Assembly: GCA_947177035.1 (NCBI GenBank)
Contig: CAMWSS010000010.1
Coordinates: forward strand, 1 to 64,000
DNA: 64,000 bases
Direction of reading: 5' to 3'
Origin: an uncultured Porphyromonadaceae bacterium
Lineage (GTDB): Bacteria > Bacteroidota > Bacteroidia > Bacteroidales > Muribaculaceae
Below are positions 53,005 through 62,178 of this stretch, one piece after another (positions within the stretch are counted from its first letter, which is position 1; each line of letters begins with the position of its first letter). The notes under the pieces are model-generated. The model saw only the letters and a program-made list of their open reading frames with translations, searched no databases and had not been told where the DNA came from. The position numbers were made by a program, and so were the translations under genes.

Positions 53005-56000
53005 ATGACCATGAAAGCATCAAGACTATGTGCTATAATGGCAGGAATGGCATTGTCGGCCTCCGTGGCAACGGCATCCATCTCCAACAAAGAGGATCAC
53101 TTCTTCTGTGATTTCTCGTCGGTGGACGACTTCAACGCCTGGACCACCGTAGACGTCAATGGTTGGCAGGGTTCCGAGGATAATCCGGGCAACTGCTGGG
53201 TGTATAGCTGGGACTACATGTCGCCGTTCATCGGCTGCTGGTATGAAGACGTCGACGACTGGCTCTTTTCGCCAAAAGTGTCTCTTACCGGCGGAAAAGA
53301 ATACGTTGTCAAGATCAAAATCTGGGCTGACTATCCCTGCCAGATACAGGTGACGACCGGCAAGGACGCCAAACCGGAGTCACAGAAGACCCTTAGCGAA
53401 GTCGAAGTGCTCGACGGCAGTTATTACAGAACATATACTGTCCCGGCCTCGGCCGCCATATCGGGCGGATGCTATTTCGGCATACACGCCACCACGCAGG
53501 CGATCCAGGACGGATATCTGTTCATCCAGTCATTCGAAGTAGTTGACAACCGCGACGGCAGCATCGCCTTCACCCTTGTCAACCGTGACTCAGGCAAGCC
53601 TCTGTCGGACGTGGAGCTGCATCTCTCGGGCGCCACATATGAAGAGCGTTCGGAAACCACCGACGCTTCCGGCAAGGCCACGTTCACCTCGCTCACCCCT
53701 GGCACATATTCCGTCAGATACGACATTCCCGGGCTGGTCAACACTGACCCCGTGGAGGTTGTGGTCGCCGACAAGGCCGCCGTCAACCACCGGCTCGAGG
53801 CATATCTGCCGCCGCTGGTGTCTGTAGGCGCCACTGTGGTCGACTATCTCGGCCGGCCGCTTGCCGATGCGAATGTGACCCTCAGCAGCAGTGTGAAGAC
53901 CTTCACGGCCACGACCGGCGCTGACGGAACGTTCACTATGAACGATGTCTATGGCAACGAAACGTATGCCATGACAGTCAGCAAATTCCTTAAAGCCGAC
54001 TATAATCAGGAGCTTAAGCTCACCGACAAAAACGTGACGCTCTCCACTATCACTCTCGACAATTACTTCGACAAACCCTCGGGTGTGGCCGCCGACCTCA
54101 CGGAAAACGGCATGTTCGTGTCGTGGATGGTGCCGCTCGGCAAAAAGGAATTCAAGCACGACGCCGGAAGATATGCCGGCATGTACACCACAAACGGCCG
54201 CGATTATGTGCGTTATGGCGTTGTATTTGACGAGCCTATGTCTGTTGAGGAAGTCAACTGGGTGGTTGCCGAGCTGACCGACGAACAGGTTGATGTCGGG
54301 GTCTATCTGCGTGACTCCGAAGGAAGACTCTCCACCACTCCTGCCTTTGAGGCCAAGGGCGTGAAGAGCGACACATATAACTGGGACGGTGTGCTCAACT
54401 GGCAGTCATACGTTCTTGACAAGCCTGTCGACGCTCCCTATGGATGCGTTGTCAGCGTTGGCCACGCGTTGGGCGCTGACCTCGGATTCGCCATCTGCAC
54501 CGACTATGTCGAGTGCTGGACTTCGGTCGAGGCTCACAATGACTTTGAAAACGGATGGACTGTAGCCAACTCATTTGTCGGCCACTTCCTGATCCGCGCC
54601 AATGGCACCGTGTTGAGCCGCAATGTCGCAGTCGCTCCCAAGGCCGCCTCGTCATTGAGAGTGTCGTCTGACCCCGTGGTTGCCCGCGCCCCGATGATGC
54701 TTGAGGGAATCGGTTTCGACGTATGGCGCGTTGAGGGCGACAATGTCGAAGGCACCGCCGACGACTGGACCTCCGTGGCCACCGATGTCAGAAGCCTGTA
54801 TGCAATCGACAGCGAGTTCAAAACTCAGCCCCAGGGCACATACCGCTATGCCGTCCAGGCTGTCAGCCACAACGGAACCAGATCCGAAATCGCGTTCTCG
54901 AAACCGTTTGCCCATAAGCTGTCGACCGACTTCTATCTGGCTGTCTACACCAACACTGCCGTCGAACTGGCAAATGGCGCTGTGGTGACCCTGAAATCCG
55001 CCGATGTGGAAGGACTGTCATATGTCGATGTTGTCGCCGACAACCATGTGCAGTTCTCAGGAATCCCCAAAGGCACCTACCTGCTCACAATCGAGAAGTA
55101 TGGATTCGCCACCTTCTCCCAGAACGTCAACCTCGGATCACAGTCCAGCTATGGAGCCACCGCTGAACTGAACCTGTCGCCTCTGGCACCGTTCGCGCTC
55201 AAAGCCAGCCAGGCTGAAAATTCCAACGAAGTTGTTCTGACATGGAACGGCAAGGAGGGAATCTTTGAGGATTTTGAAGATATGGAAGACTTTGCCATCA
55301 ACCCCGCCGGAAAACTCGGATGGACATATGCCGACGTGGACCAGGGCACGACCTATGGTGTCAACCAGTGTCAGCAGACTCCTTATCCCAACATGCACTC
55401 CCCGATGGCCTTCCAGGCGTTTAATCCTTCGGCCACTACTCCTGACATCACTGAATATGTGCAGCCCTACAGCGGCAAGAAGGTCCTCGTCGACGTTTCT
55501 CAGGAAAACACCGAGCGCAACGACGACTATCTCTTCTCGCCCGAGCTCTCGTTTGACGGCCCCTTCACTTTCAGCTTCCATGCCGCCTCTGGCTTCTTCG
55601 GCCTGCTTGGCAACGAAGAATTCATGGTCGGATACACCACCGGCGCTCCCGAACCGGCCAATGTGGTCTGGATCACCGAAAGCCCCGTGGCGGTTGGCGG
55701 AATGTGGACCGAGTTCACCTATGATATGCCGGCCAAAGCGCGTCATGCGGTCATCAGATGCGTGTCGAAGGACTGCCTGTTCTTCATGCTCGACGATATC
55801 TTTATCGGCAGAGTCGAGCCTGATGTGTTCGCAATGACATCGTTCAAGGTGGAGGTTGACGGCGAGAACGCCGGCACGACCGCTTCGCGCTCCATCTCCA
55901 TCGCTGATCTCGAGCCTGGAAAGCACATTGCCAAGGTGCAGACCGTCTATACCATGGTCGATGCCACCCACCAGTATTCCGACTTCGCTGAAATCGTGTT

Positions 56001-56247
56001 CAATGTGGCCGACAAGAGCTCGCTTGACGCCATCGAGGCCGGCGGCAACCTCTATGTCTATGACCGTGCGTCGTTCACTCTCGCCGCAGGCGAACAGGCC
56101 GTCGCTCTTGAGGTGTTTGATATGCAGGGCCGCATGCTCGCATCCGGCTCTGGCGTGATCGATCTGTCGGGCGTCGCTCCTGGCGTGATGGTGGTGCGCG
56201 TGCACACCGCAGCCGGAACCGTTGAAACCGGCCGGATCATTCGCTGA
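53005..56247 (+). CDS. Multi-domain secreted protein with choice-of-anchor-J and carboxypeptidase-regulatory-like domains
   Basis: A 1080-residue protein with a signal peptide (about 1-24). Two choice-of-anchor-J (cleaved-adhesin-like) domains are visible: HFFCDFSSVDDFNAWTTVD near residue 33 with DDWLFSPKVSL, and FEDFEDMEDFAINPAG near residue 755 with DDYLFSPELSF. Two carboxypeptidase-regulatory-like domains (about 190-345) and fibronectin-like sandwiches lie between. The tail LEVFDMQGRM then APGVMVVRVHTA is a type A secretion signature. Similar domains occur in gingipain-type and other surface proteins. It has no visible catalytic motif, so adhesion or matrix binding is the best guess. Confidence 0.75.
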   Translation: MTMKASRLCAIMAGMALSASVATASISNKEDHFFCDFSSVDDFNAWTTVDVNGWQGSEDNPGNCWVYSWDYMSPFIGCWYEDVDDWLFSPKVSLTGGKEYVVKIKIWADYPCQIQVTTGKDAKPESQKTLSEVEVLDGSYYRTYTVPASAAISGGCYFGIHATTQAIQDGYLFIQSFEVVDNRDGSIAFTLVNRDSGKPLSDVELHLSGATYEERSETTDASGKATFTSLTPGTYSVRYDIPGLVNTDPVEVVVADKAAVNHRLEAYLPPLVSVGATVVDYLGRPLADANVTLSSSVKTFTATTGADGTFTMNDVYGNETYAMTVSKFLKADYNQELKLTDKNVTLSTITLDNYFDKPSGVAADLTENGMFVSWMVPLGKKEFKHDAGRYAGMYTTNGRDYVRYGVVFDEPMSVEEVNWVVAELTDEQVDVGVYLRDSEGRLSTTPAFEAKGVKSDTYNWDGVLNWQSYVLDKPVDAPYGCVVSVGHALGADLGFAICTDYVECWTSVEAHNDFENGWTVANSFVGHFLIRANGTVLSRNVAVAPKAASSLRVSSDPVVARAPMMLEGIGFDVWRVEGDNVEGTADDWTSVATDVRSLYAIDSEFKTQPQGTYRYAVQAVSHNGTRSEIAFSKPFAHKLSTDFYLAVYTNTAVELANGAVVTLKSADVEGLSYVDVVADNHVQFSGIPKGTYLLTIEKYGFATFSQNVNLGSQSSYGATAELNLSPLAPFALKASQAENSNEVVLTWNGKEGIFEDFEDMEDFAINPAGKLGWTYADVDQGTTYGVNQCQQTPYPNMHSPMAFQAFNPSATTPDITEYVQPYSGKKVLVDVSQENTERNDDYLFSPELSFDGPFTFSFHAASGFFGLLGNEEFMVGYTTGAPEPANVVWITESPVAVGGMWTEFTYDMPAKARHAVIRCVSKDCLFFMLDDIFIGRVEPDVFAMTSFKVEVDGENAGTTASRSISIADLEPGKHIAKVQTVYTMVDATHQYSDFAEIVFNVADKSSLDAIEAGGNLYVYDRASFTLAAGEQAVALEVFDMQGRMLASGSGVIDLSGVAPGVMVVRVHTAAGTVETGRIIR

Positions 56248-56276
56248 CGCGTCACGCCCCAATAGATAACAACAAC

Positions 56277-56321
56277 AACGCGGAACCGCTTTCAATGCAG
56301 TTCCGCGTTGCTTTCTTTTTT
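56277..56321 (+). terminator. Intrinsic terminator of the Omp28/anchor-J operon
   Basis: A 10-bp perfect stem (56277-56286 with 56300-56309), a 13-base loop, and a T-rich tract to 56321. Confidence 0.85.
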
Positions 56322-56326
56322 ATGCG

Positions 56327-58000
56327 TTACTTCCGACACAGTTGCCAGATCACTGCTCCGTGGGCCGCGATCGGGGTGGTGAAGGGGTATTCGCTGCTCA
56401 GGATCTTGGTCTGGCGACGGCCGCTGAGCAGCTCCTTGGCGCGATATTCGCCCTCGGCGATGCCCAGATGGTCAAAAGCATGGCGGGGCAGGTTGATGGC
56501 CGTCTCCGCGTCTGTGTCGGCGAAATTCACCGCGATGAGCAGCAGCGTGTCGCCATGGTGGCGCAGGAAGGCATACTGTCGGTTGGGGTCGAAGAGCGGA
56601 TTTTCATAGTTCACATACATCAGGTCGAAGAAGCGTCCCTGGCTGACGGCCGGTTCCTGATTGCACAGGGTCAGGATCTTGCGGTAGGAGTTGCGCAGTT
56701 CCACCTGCCAGGGCGCCAGGCCTGCGGCCGACGGTTTTCCGCCCGCCAGCCACGCGCGCATAGAGGCGAGGCTCCAGTAGTCGAAAATGGTGGTGCGTCC
56801 GTCGAGTCCGCTGAAGCCTTCGGCGTCCATGCCGGCCTCGCCCAGCTCCTGGCCGAAATAGACCATCATGGCGCCGCGTCCGAGAAGGGCGCTCACTGTC
56901 AGCGAGGGCAATACGGTGTCGGCTCTGCCGGCATAGAACTGTGAGGCATAGCGCTGCTCGTCGTGGTTCTCGAGGAAGTTGAGCATATGGTCCTCGATGC
57001 CGTCGACCCGCTGCCAGCATCCGGTGATGGATGCGGCGCTGATGCCGTGGCTCTGGATTCCGCGCAGTGAATCATAGAGGTTCACCTTGTCATAGAGATA
57101 GTCGAAGCCTCCGTCGAAGATGTAGGGGCGATAGAGGCCGACGTCATATATCTCGGCTATGAATATTATTCCTTTGTTGATTTTTTTGACCTGTGGAATC
57201 ACCCAGCGCCAGAATTCGATCGGCACCATGTGGGCCATGTCGCAGCGGAAACCGTCAACTCCTTTTTTCGCCCAGTAGCGGAGGATATGGAGCATTTTGT
57301 GCCAGGTCGACGGGATCGGGTCGAAGTGGCATCCGGTGTTGCCGCAATAGTCGATGCCATAGTTCAGCTTCACGGTCTCATACCAGTCGTTGCGGTCGGG
57401 CGACGGGGTGAAGCAGTCGTTGCCCGAGGCGCGCGCCGGCTCTTCGGAGTAGTCGCCGAGAAACACGTTTGTCGGGGCGAAGCGGGTGCCCGGCATGTAG
57501 TAGAAATTGTTGTCGGGGTGAAATGCCAGCTCCTGACGGTCGTCGGCGCCGAGATCGCGCACGCCGCGCGGCGCGGCGTCGCTGTGGTATTCGCGGGCCA
57601 CGTGGTTGGGCACGAAATCGATAATCGCCTTCAGTCCCTGGCGGTGGGTGCGGGCGATCATCGCCTCGAACTCTTCCATGCGTTTTGCCGGATTGTCGGC
57701 CAGGTCGGGGTCCACGTCATAGTAGTCGGTGATGGCATAGGGCGATCCGGCCTGTCCTTTGATCACGTGGGGGTTGTCGGGGCGGATGCCGAAGGCGCTG
57801 TAGTCGGGGCAGTGGGCGTGTTCGATCACTCCGGTGAACCACACGTGGGTGGCGCCGAGCGATCTGATGGCGCGCAGGGCCGAGGAGGTCACGCCGCTGA
57901 ATTTTCCGCATCCGTTCTGCTCGATGGTGCCGCATGGCACCGGCGAGGGATTGAGGTTGGAAAACAGACGCGGCAGCAGTTGGTATATGACAGGTTTCAT
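56327..58000 (-). CDS. GH13 alpha-amylase family enzyme
   Basis: A 557-residue glycoside hydrolase. The barrel motifs are in place: IIDFVPNHV (about 126-134), GVDGFRCDMAHM with nucleophile Asp254, IIFIAEIYD with acid/base Glu283, and FLENHDEQR with Asp347. A beta-sandwich C-domain follows. No signal peptide is visible at MKPVIYQLL, so cytosolic action on alpha-glucans or alpha-glucosides is likely. The exact subfamily is unclear. It stands alone between two operons on its own promoter. Confidence 0.9.
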   Translation of the reverse strand: MKPVIYQLLPRLFSNLNPSPVPCGTIEQNGCGKFSGVTSSALRAIRSLGATHVWFTGVIEHAHCPDYSAFGIRPDNPHVIKGQAGSPYAITDYYDVDPDLADNPAKRMEEFEAMIARTHRQGLKAIIDFVPNHVAREYHSDAAPRGVRDLGADDRQELAFHPDNNFYYMPGTRFAPTNVFLGDYSEEPARASGNDCFTPSPDRNDWYETVKLNYGIDYCGNTGCHFDPIPSTWHKMLHILRYWAKKGVDGFRCDMAHMVPIEFWRWVIPQVKKINKGIIFIAEIYDVGLYRPYIFDGGFDYLYDKVNLYDSLRGIQSHGISAASITGCWQRVDGIEDHMLNFLENHDEQRYASQFYAGRADTVLPSLTVSALLGRGAMMVYFGQELGEAGMDAEGFSGLDGRTTIFDYWSLASMRAWLAGGKPSAAGLAPWQVELRNSYRKILTLCNQEPAVSQGRFFDLMYVNYENPLFDPNRQYAFLRHHGDTLLLIAVNFADTDAETAINLPRHAFDHLGIAEGEYRAKELLSGRRQTKILSSEYPFTTPIAAHGAVIWQLCRK

Positions 58001-58037
58001 TCTGTGTTTTGCGTATGTTTCAATAGATTCATGTCAA

Positions 58038-58045
58038 CAAAGGTA
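58038..58045 (-). promoter_or_regulatory. -7 element TACCTTTG of the GH13 gene
   Basis: TACCTTTG on the minus strand, 37 bases before the GH13 ATG. No TTG at the -33 site, which instead falls in the neighbouring terminator hairpin. Confidence 0.5.
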
Positions 58046-58067
58046 CGAAAAAAATCCTAATAACGTA

Positions 58068-58106
58068 AAGCGGTCGCGCCGCATCTCAGTGCAGGCGCGA
58101 CCGCTT
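58068..58106 (-). terminator. Terminator hairpin of the tlpA operon
   Basis: A perfect 13-bp G+C-rich stem (58068-58080 with 58094-58106) 30 bases past the last stop of the operon. The T-run follows about 13 bases later rather than at once. Confidence 0.65.
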
Positions 58107-58136
58107 ATGGTCGTTTTCGTGGCAGGTTGCCTCCGT

Positions 58137-58838
58137 TTAGCGGACAATGAACTTGCCGGTCTGGGTGCCGGCGCGGTAGATGTAGACTCCGCCGGGCAGG
58201 GCTTCGAGGCTCATTGAGCCGGCTCCGTTGAGGGTGCGGGTCACCGCGGCCTGGCCAGAGATTGTGTAGAGGGTCAGCACGGTGGGATGCGTGAAGCTGT
58301 AGGTCAGCGAGCGGCCGCTGACGCTGATGGCGTTGGCTTCGGTTTCCATGTCAAGGATTCCGGCGTTGTTTTTCGGAAGGAACTTGATGGTGTAGGTGTC
58401 GGTCTTGGTCAGAGAGGCCACTGTCAGAGTTGCGGTGATCTCTTCGTCGTCAGCGATTGCGCCGCCCATGTCCATGATTTCAATTTGCAGCGCTTCGGGT
58501 TTGCCGCTTGTGAGAGCGATTTTTTTCTCCACCGGTTTGCCGGGGCTTGTCATCTGGCAGTTGCCGTCGCCGCCGCAGAACTGCACTGCTGATTCAGATG
58601 AGACGGTCACTGTGACTGTGGTCGAGGTCTTGGGGAGCAGCAGATAGAGTTCGGGATCCCATATGAAGTAGGGGAAGTCTGGTGTACTTATTTCGTGTTC
58701 TTTGACTTTCACCTCGATCACGTCGCCAGAGGTGTAGGTTACTTCGCCTTCGGCGCCCTTCTGGAGGGTGACGGACTGGGCTGACATGGCGGCAATGCAG
58801 CCAAACATCATCAGCATTGAAGTAAAGAGTTTTTTCAT
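58137..58838 (-). CDS. Secreted protein with a type A C-terminal tail, last gene of the tlpA operon
   Basis: A 233-residue protein with a signal peptide (about 1-21, ending SAQSV). The body is predicted beta-rich with no recognised domain; two cysteines lie in FCGGDGNCQM near residue 92. The C-terminal 70 residues form a sorting tail: LTYSFTHPTVLTLYTISG then LPGGVYIYRAG and GKFIVR. It starts 33 bases after the Omp28 gene. A role as an exported partner of that lipoprotein is plausible; nothing more can be read. Confidence 0.65.
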   Translation of the reverse strand: MKKLFTSMLMMFGCIAAMSAQSVTLQKGAEGEVTYTSGDVIEVKVKEHEISTPDFPYFIWDPELYLLLPKTSTTVTVTVSSESAVQFCGGDGNCQMTSPGKPVEKKIALTSGKPEALQIEIMDMGGAIADDEEITATLTVASLTKTDTYTIKFLPKNNAGILDMETEANAISVSGRSLTYSFTHPTVLTLYTISGQAAVTRTLNGAGSMSLEALPGGVYIYRAGTQTGKFIVR

Positions 58839-58871
58839 AAGCTGTTAAGAGTTATTGTTATTGTTTGAATG

Positions 58872-59684
58872 TTATTCAGGTTTGGCAAACGGCTTGACTT
58901 TTGTCTTGATCACGTTGGTCACGCCCTGGCTTTCAGTGTAAACAAACACCACAGCGTTCATGTTTTCGGGGTTCCATTTCGGGTCGATGACTGTCGATCT
59001 GCTTTCCGAGGCTTCGACATTGGCGATGATGGCCACGTCTTCGCCCTCAATGCCGCAGAGGGCCTTTCGGAACACTCCGTTGTGGACGTATTTCGGGTCG
59101 GGCGCTCCGTTTGGCATCAGCTGCATGCCGATGATGTTGTCTTCGCTGAGCCAGATGTTGAATCTGGTGCCCGGCTGGGCTTTGTCGGAGCGGATCCTGA
59201 CGTCGACTGTGATGGTGCTGTCGGTCGGCATTGAGGCTGTGGCCGAGAGGTCGATGTCGGTCGGCCGGATCATACCTTCAACCAGTTTGCTGACCCATTT
59301 TCCGTAATCGCTGCCGAGAGCTCCGCTTTTCCAGTTGACCACGGCATTGGGCCACAGTTCGACGTTGAAAAGCTCGTTGTATTTCACGCCCTGTTCGGTT
59401 CCGAGGCCCATCGGATTGTTGACCGGGAGGCCCATCATGGTGTTGTCGCCGTGTATGCTCACGCAGATGAAGAAGTCGCCAAACAGGCGTTCATAGTCTT
59501 CGATCTTTTCATGGGCAGTCGGGCAGTTCGAGCAGAGTTGTCCGGTGAATTCGGCCAGGAGCACGCGGCTCACCGGCGTTACGTCGGGCACTTCGGTGAA
59601 GCGGTCGGCCGGATCGTCATATTCCGAGCAGGAGGCCAGAAGCGCGGCCGAGACACACGAAAGAAATATATGTTTGAGTTTCAT
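58872..59684 (-). CDS. Omp28-related thioredoxin-fold lipoprotein
   Basis: A 270-residue lipoprotein with lipid Cys19 followed by SEYDDP, an acidic surface-export signal. The Omp28 fold starts VLLAEFTGQLCSNCPTAHEK, with the thiol pair Cys51 and Cys54, then a long beta sandwich. Omp28 of Porphyromonas is a surface protein; related proteins carry a thioredoxin fold and may exchange thiols. It lies seven bases after the DUF6029-like barrel gene. Confidence 0.82.
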   Translation of the reverse strand: MKLKHIFLSCVSAALLASCSEYDDPADRFTEVPDVTPVSRVLLAEFTGQLCSNCPTAHEKIEDYERLFGDFFICVSIHGDNTMMGLPVNNPMGLGTEQGVKYNELFNVELWPNAVVNWKSGALGSDYGKWVSKLVEGMIRPTDIDLSATASMPTDSTITVDVRIRSDKAQPGTRFNIWLSEDNIIGMQLMPNGAPDPKYVHNGVFRKALCGIEGEDVAIIANVEASESRSTVIDPKWNPENMNAVVFVYTESQGVTNVIKTKVKPFAKPE

Positions 59685-59691
59685 CTTCGGC

Positions 59692-61401
59692 TTAGAAATT
59701 ATAGTTGTAGGAAATCTGGAAACCGCGGCTTGCCGGCACGTATCGGCAGACTCCGCCCGAGCAGTTGTAGCCGGCGCGTGTGCGTCCGTATCCGATCATG
59801 AGCCGGTTGGCCTTGTAGTTGCCGGTCACGGAGAACATGTAGTAGTGCGTGTCGGTGGTGCCGGTGTTCCACTGGTCGCTCACGGTGACCATCACATAGG
59901 GGAGCACGCTCAGTTCGAGCAGGCCATACACCCAGTCGCCTTTGTCTTGTTTTGTGCCGAGATATTGCAGCTCTCCGCGCAGGGTGAAGCGGCTGTCGAA
60001 CTTATATTTCATTTCGGCCACTCCGATGTGGGCGTTGACCATTCCGCCGTGGCCTTCGATCACGGACTGGTTATAGCGCTGATACATGTACATGGCATTG
60101 AGGCTGAACTGCTTGGTGATGCGTTTGTCCATCTGCAGGTTCAGGTCTGAGTAGTAGAGCGGACCCCAGCCGAAGAATCTGGTTTTCTGTCCGTCGGTGC
60201 CATAGAGGTCTGTGTTGCCGCTTTTCCATGTGCCTTCGCGGTCGATTCCGCGGATATAGCTCACGTTGAGGCGGAATTTGGTGCCATAGCGTCCGCCCAT
60301 TGCGGTGCGTCGCTTGAACGAGTAGGCAAAGGCGCCCTGAAGGGCCCATTCGCCGGGAGCGGCCTGGGTCGCATAGGGATACATGGCGGCCAGCGCATAG
60401 GTGTGCTGATAGGCGAACGCCGGCATGTTGTTGATGAAGGCCGACACTCCTTGCATTGAGCGCTGCGAGCGGAAGGCCATGTTTTCCGAGCGCTTGACTT
60501 GCAGTTGCGCGCTCCAGCCGGGGCGGGAGTATGATCCTGAGAGCATCACCGCGGTGCCGCGGGAGTAGGTGTAGTTGTTGTCAAGGCTCGGGTCGCGGTC
60601 TTTCCAGGCGAATTCGCCGAGCAGGTCCAGTCCGCCTTTGTTGAAATGGGTGCGCACGTCAAATGCGTTGACCTGTTCCGGCAGGCCGAGTTTGCTGACC
60701 GTGTAGGGGGGCTCGGGGGCAGGCTGGCCTTCGGTCACCGGTATTTCGTTGACCACCTGGATTGTTTCGTCGGCCTGGTTGCGGAGCACCCACGATCCGC
60801 CGAGGGTCCAGATAATGTTGTGGTCGGCCAGCGGTCTGATCCATTGCTGGAGGTCGAGGTCGATGTCGGCGCCATAGACCTGGCTCTTGTCGCTCCAGTC
60901 CCAGTAGCGTCTCTGCAGTCCGGCCAGAGCGGTGAAGTGCACTCCCGGCAGGGCGTCGACTTTGATACGGCCGCCGCGCAGCGAGTTGTCGATGCCGAGC
61001 GAGCGTTCTTCATAGGTGCGGAGAATGAATCCGGATCCGAACTGGTCATAGAAGTCGCCCAGAGTCAGCTCCACGCCTTTGAATTTTCCTTTTGCATAAA
61101 TGTTTCCGAGTCCCCAGCCTTTGAAATCGCGTTCAAATCCGGGCAGTGGATACTGCATGTATTCGAGTCGGAGTCCGGCGTCGACGTATTTGCTGTAGAG
61201 TCCGGCCGAAGCGTATCCGTTGCCGAGTATTTTCGAGTCGTATTTTTCAGTGCCGATCGTGGCGTCTTCTTCAGGAAAAAGGATGTCGGCCTGGACAGCT
61301 CCGTGGACGGTCACCGGATGCTCCTTGGCTTCTGTCGCGGCCGGAATTGCGGCAGCCATGGTAACCGTCACGGCCACCGAGGCTAACAGTTTTCGGGTCA
61401 T
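59692..61401 (-). CDS. DUF6029-like outer-membrane beta-barrel protein
   Basis: A 569-residue outer-membrane protein. Signal peptide 1-25. Strands repeat across the chain, opening with VTVHGAVQADILFPEEDATI, then LRLEYMQYPLPGFERDFKGWGLGNIY and TLGDFYDQFGSGFILRTYEERSLGIDN, the signature of DUF6029. The final strand RGFQISYNYNF ends in Phe, as in barrel proteins. Its function is unknown. It sits between tlpA (8-base gap) and the Omp28 lipoprotein gene, so it may be the outer-membrane channel of the module. Confidence 0.82.
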   Translation of the reverse strand: MTRKLLASVAVTVTMAAAIPAATEAKEHPVTVHGAVQADILFPEEDATIGTEKYDSKILGNGYASAGLYSKYVDAGLRLEYMQYPLPGFERDFKGWGLGNIYAKGKFKGVELTLGDFYDQFGSGFILRTYEERSLGIDNSLRGGRIKVDALPGVHFTALAGLQRRYWDWSDKSQVYGADIDLDLQQWIRPLADHNIIWTLGGSWVLRNQADETIQVVNEIPVTEGQPAPEPPYTVSKLGLPEQVNAFDVRTHFNKGGLDLLGEFAWKDRDPSLDNNYTYSRGTAVMLSGSYSRPGWSAQLQVKRSENMAFRSQRSMQGVSAFINNMPAFAYQHTYALAAMYPYATQAAPGEWALQGAFAYSFKRRTAMGGRYGTKFRLNVSYIRGIDREGTWKSGNTDLYGTDGQKTRFFGWGPLYYSDLNLQMDKRITKQFSLNAMYMYQRYNQSVIEGHGGMVNAHIGVAEMKYKFDSRFTLRGELQYLGTKQDKGDWVYGLLELSVLPYVMVTVSDQWNTGTTDTHYYMFSVTGNYKANRLMIGYGRTRAGYNCSGGVCRYVPASRGFQISYNYNF

Positions 61402-61409
61402 GGCTTGTG

Positions 61410-61928
61410 TTATTTTGCTTTTTTGGATGACTTGGCACCTGACTGCATCTGGCGCAGTTTCTCGATGATGTGGCCTTCGGCGCCTTCGGTGTAGCCGCTG
61501 CGGCTTTCAACGACGTTGCCGTTGCCGTCGAGGATGAGCAGATGAGGTATCTGCTGGATGCCCATGACGCGCAGGAAGTCGCTGTTAGGGTCGAGCAGGA
61601 TGTCGTATTCCCAGCCTTCGGCGTCGACAAACGGTTTTACTTTAGCCGCGTTCTGGCCCTGGTCTATGGAGATTGCGATGAGTTTCATTCCGGTTTCGTC
61701 CACCCAGTCTTCATATACTTCATGGATGGCCGAGAGTTCGCGTTTGCATGGCTTGCACCATGAAGCGAAAAAGCTGATGACCATAGGCTTGCCTCCGTTG
61801 GAGAGTTTTGCCGTGTCAACAGTGCGTCCGCTCAAATCTTTGAGTTTGACCGAGGGAAGAGCCGCCTGCGATGTCAGGGGCATGATCAGGGCGCAAATGG
61901 CCACTGCGAGCGATGCGATGAGTTTCAT
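61410..61928 (-). CDS. TlpA-type thiol-disulfide oxidoreductase
   Basis: A 172-residue periplasmic thioredoxin. Signal peptide 1-22. The redox motif is FFASWCKPCKREL (Cys58, Cys61), followed by LIAISIDQGQ and the cis-proline loop QQIPHLLILDGNGN near residue 128. TlpA/ResA proteins reduce disulfides in the periplasm, for example in c-type cytochrome assembly. Here it heads an operon with a barrel and an Omp28 protein, so the likely targets are envelope thiol proteins. Confidence 0.9.
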   Translation of the reverse strand: MKLIASLAVAICALIMPLTSQAALPSVKLKDLSGRTVDTAKLSNGGKPMVISFFASWCKPCKRELSAIHEVYEDWVDETGMKLIAISIDQGQNAAKVKPFVDAEGWEYDILLDPNSDFLRVMGIQQIPHLLILDGNGNVVESRSGYTEGAEGHIIEKLRQMQSGAKSSKKAK

Positions 61929-61978
61929 ATCGGTTTAATAAATAGATTGGTTAGTACACTGCGATATTATAATTGCAA

Positions 61979-61986
61979 CAAAAGTA
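61979..61986 (-). promoter_or_regulatory. -7 element TACTTTTG upstream of the tlpA operon
   Basis: TACTTTTG on the minus strand, 50 bases before the tlpA ATG. No clear -33 element. Confidence 0.45.
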
Positions 61987-62105
61987 CGCATTTATTTTAT
62001 AATTTTAAAGAATTCGGTGATTTTTTTGATGTTTGGCGTCTGGAGTCTGCGGTTCGTGCGATGATCGGCCGATTTCATATTTTTTAAGAATTGGTGTCGG
62101 CCTTA

Positions 62106-62136
62106 TTGCGAGAACGGTTAATTATTTGTAACTTTG
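62106..62136 (+). promoter_or_regulatory. Promoter of the exopolysaccharide export genes
   Basis: TTG (62106-62108), 20 bases, then TAACTTTG (62129-62136). It rules out the earlier in-frame ATG at 62134. Confidence 0.75.
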
Positions 62137-62178
62137 CCCCACATAATAATTACCAAAGACCAGTTGTTCATCAAACCA

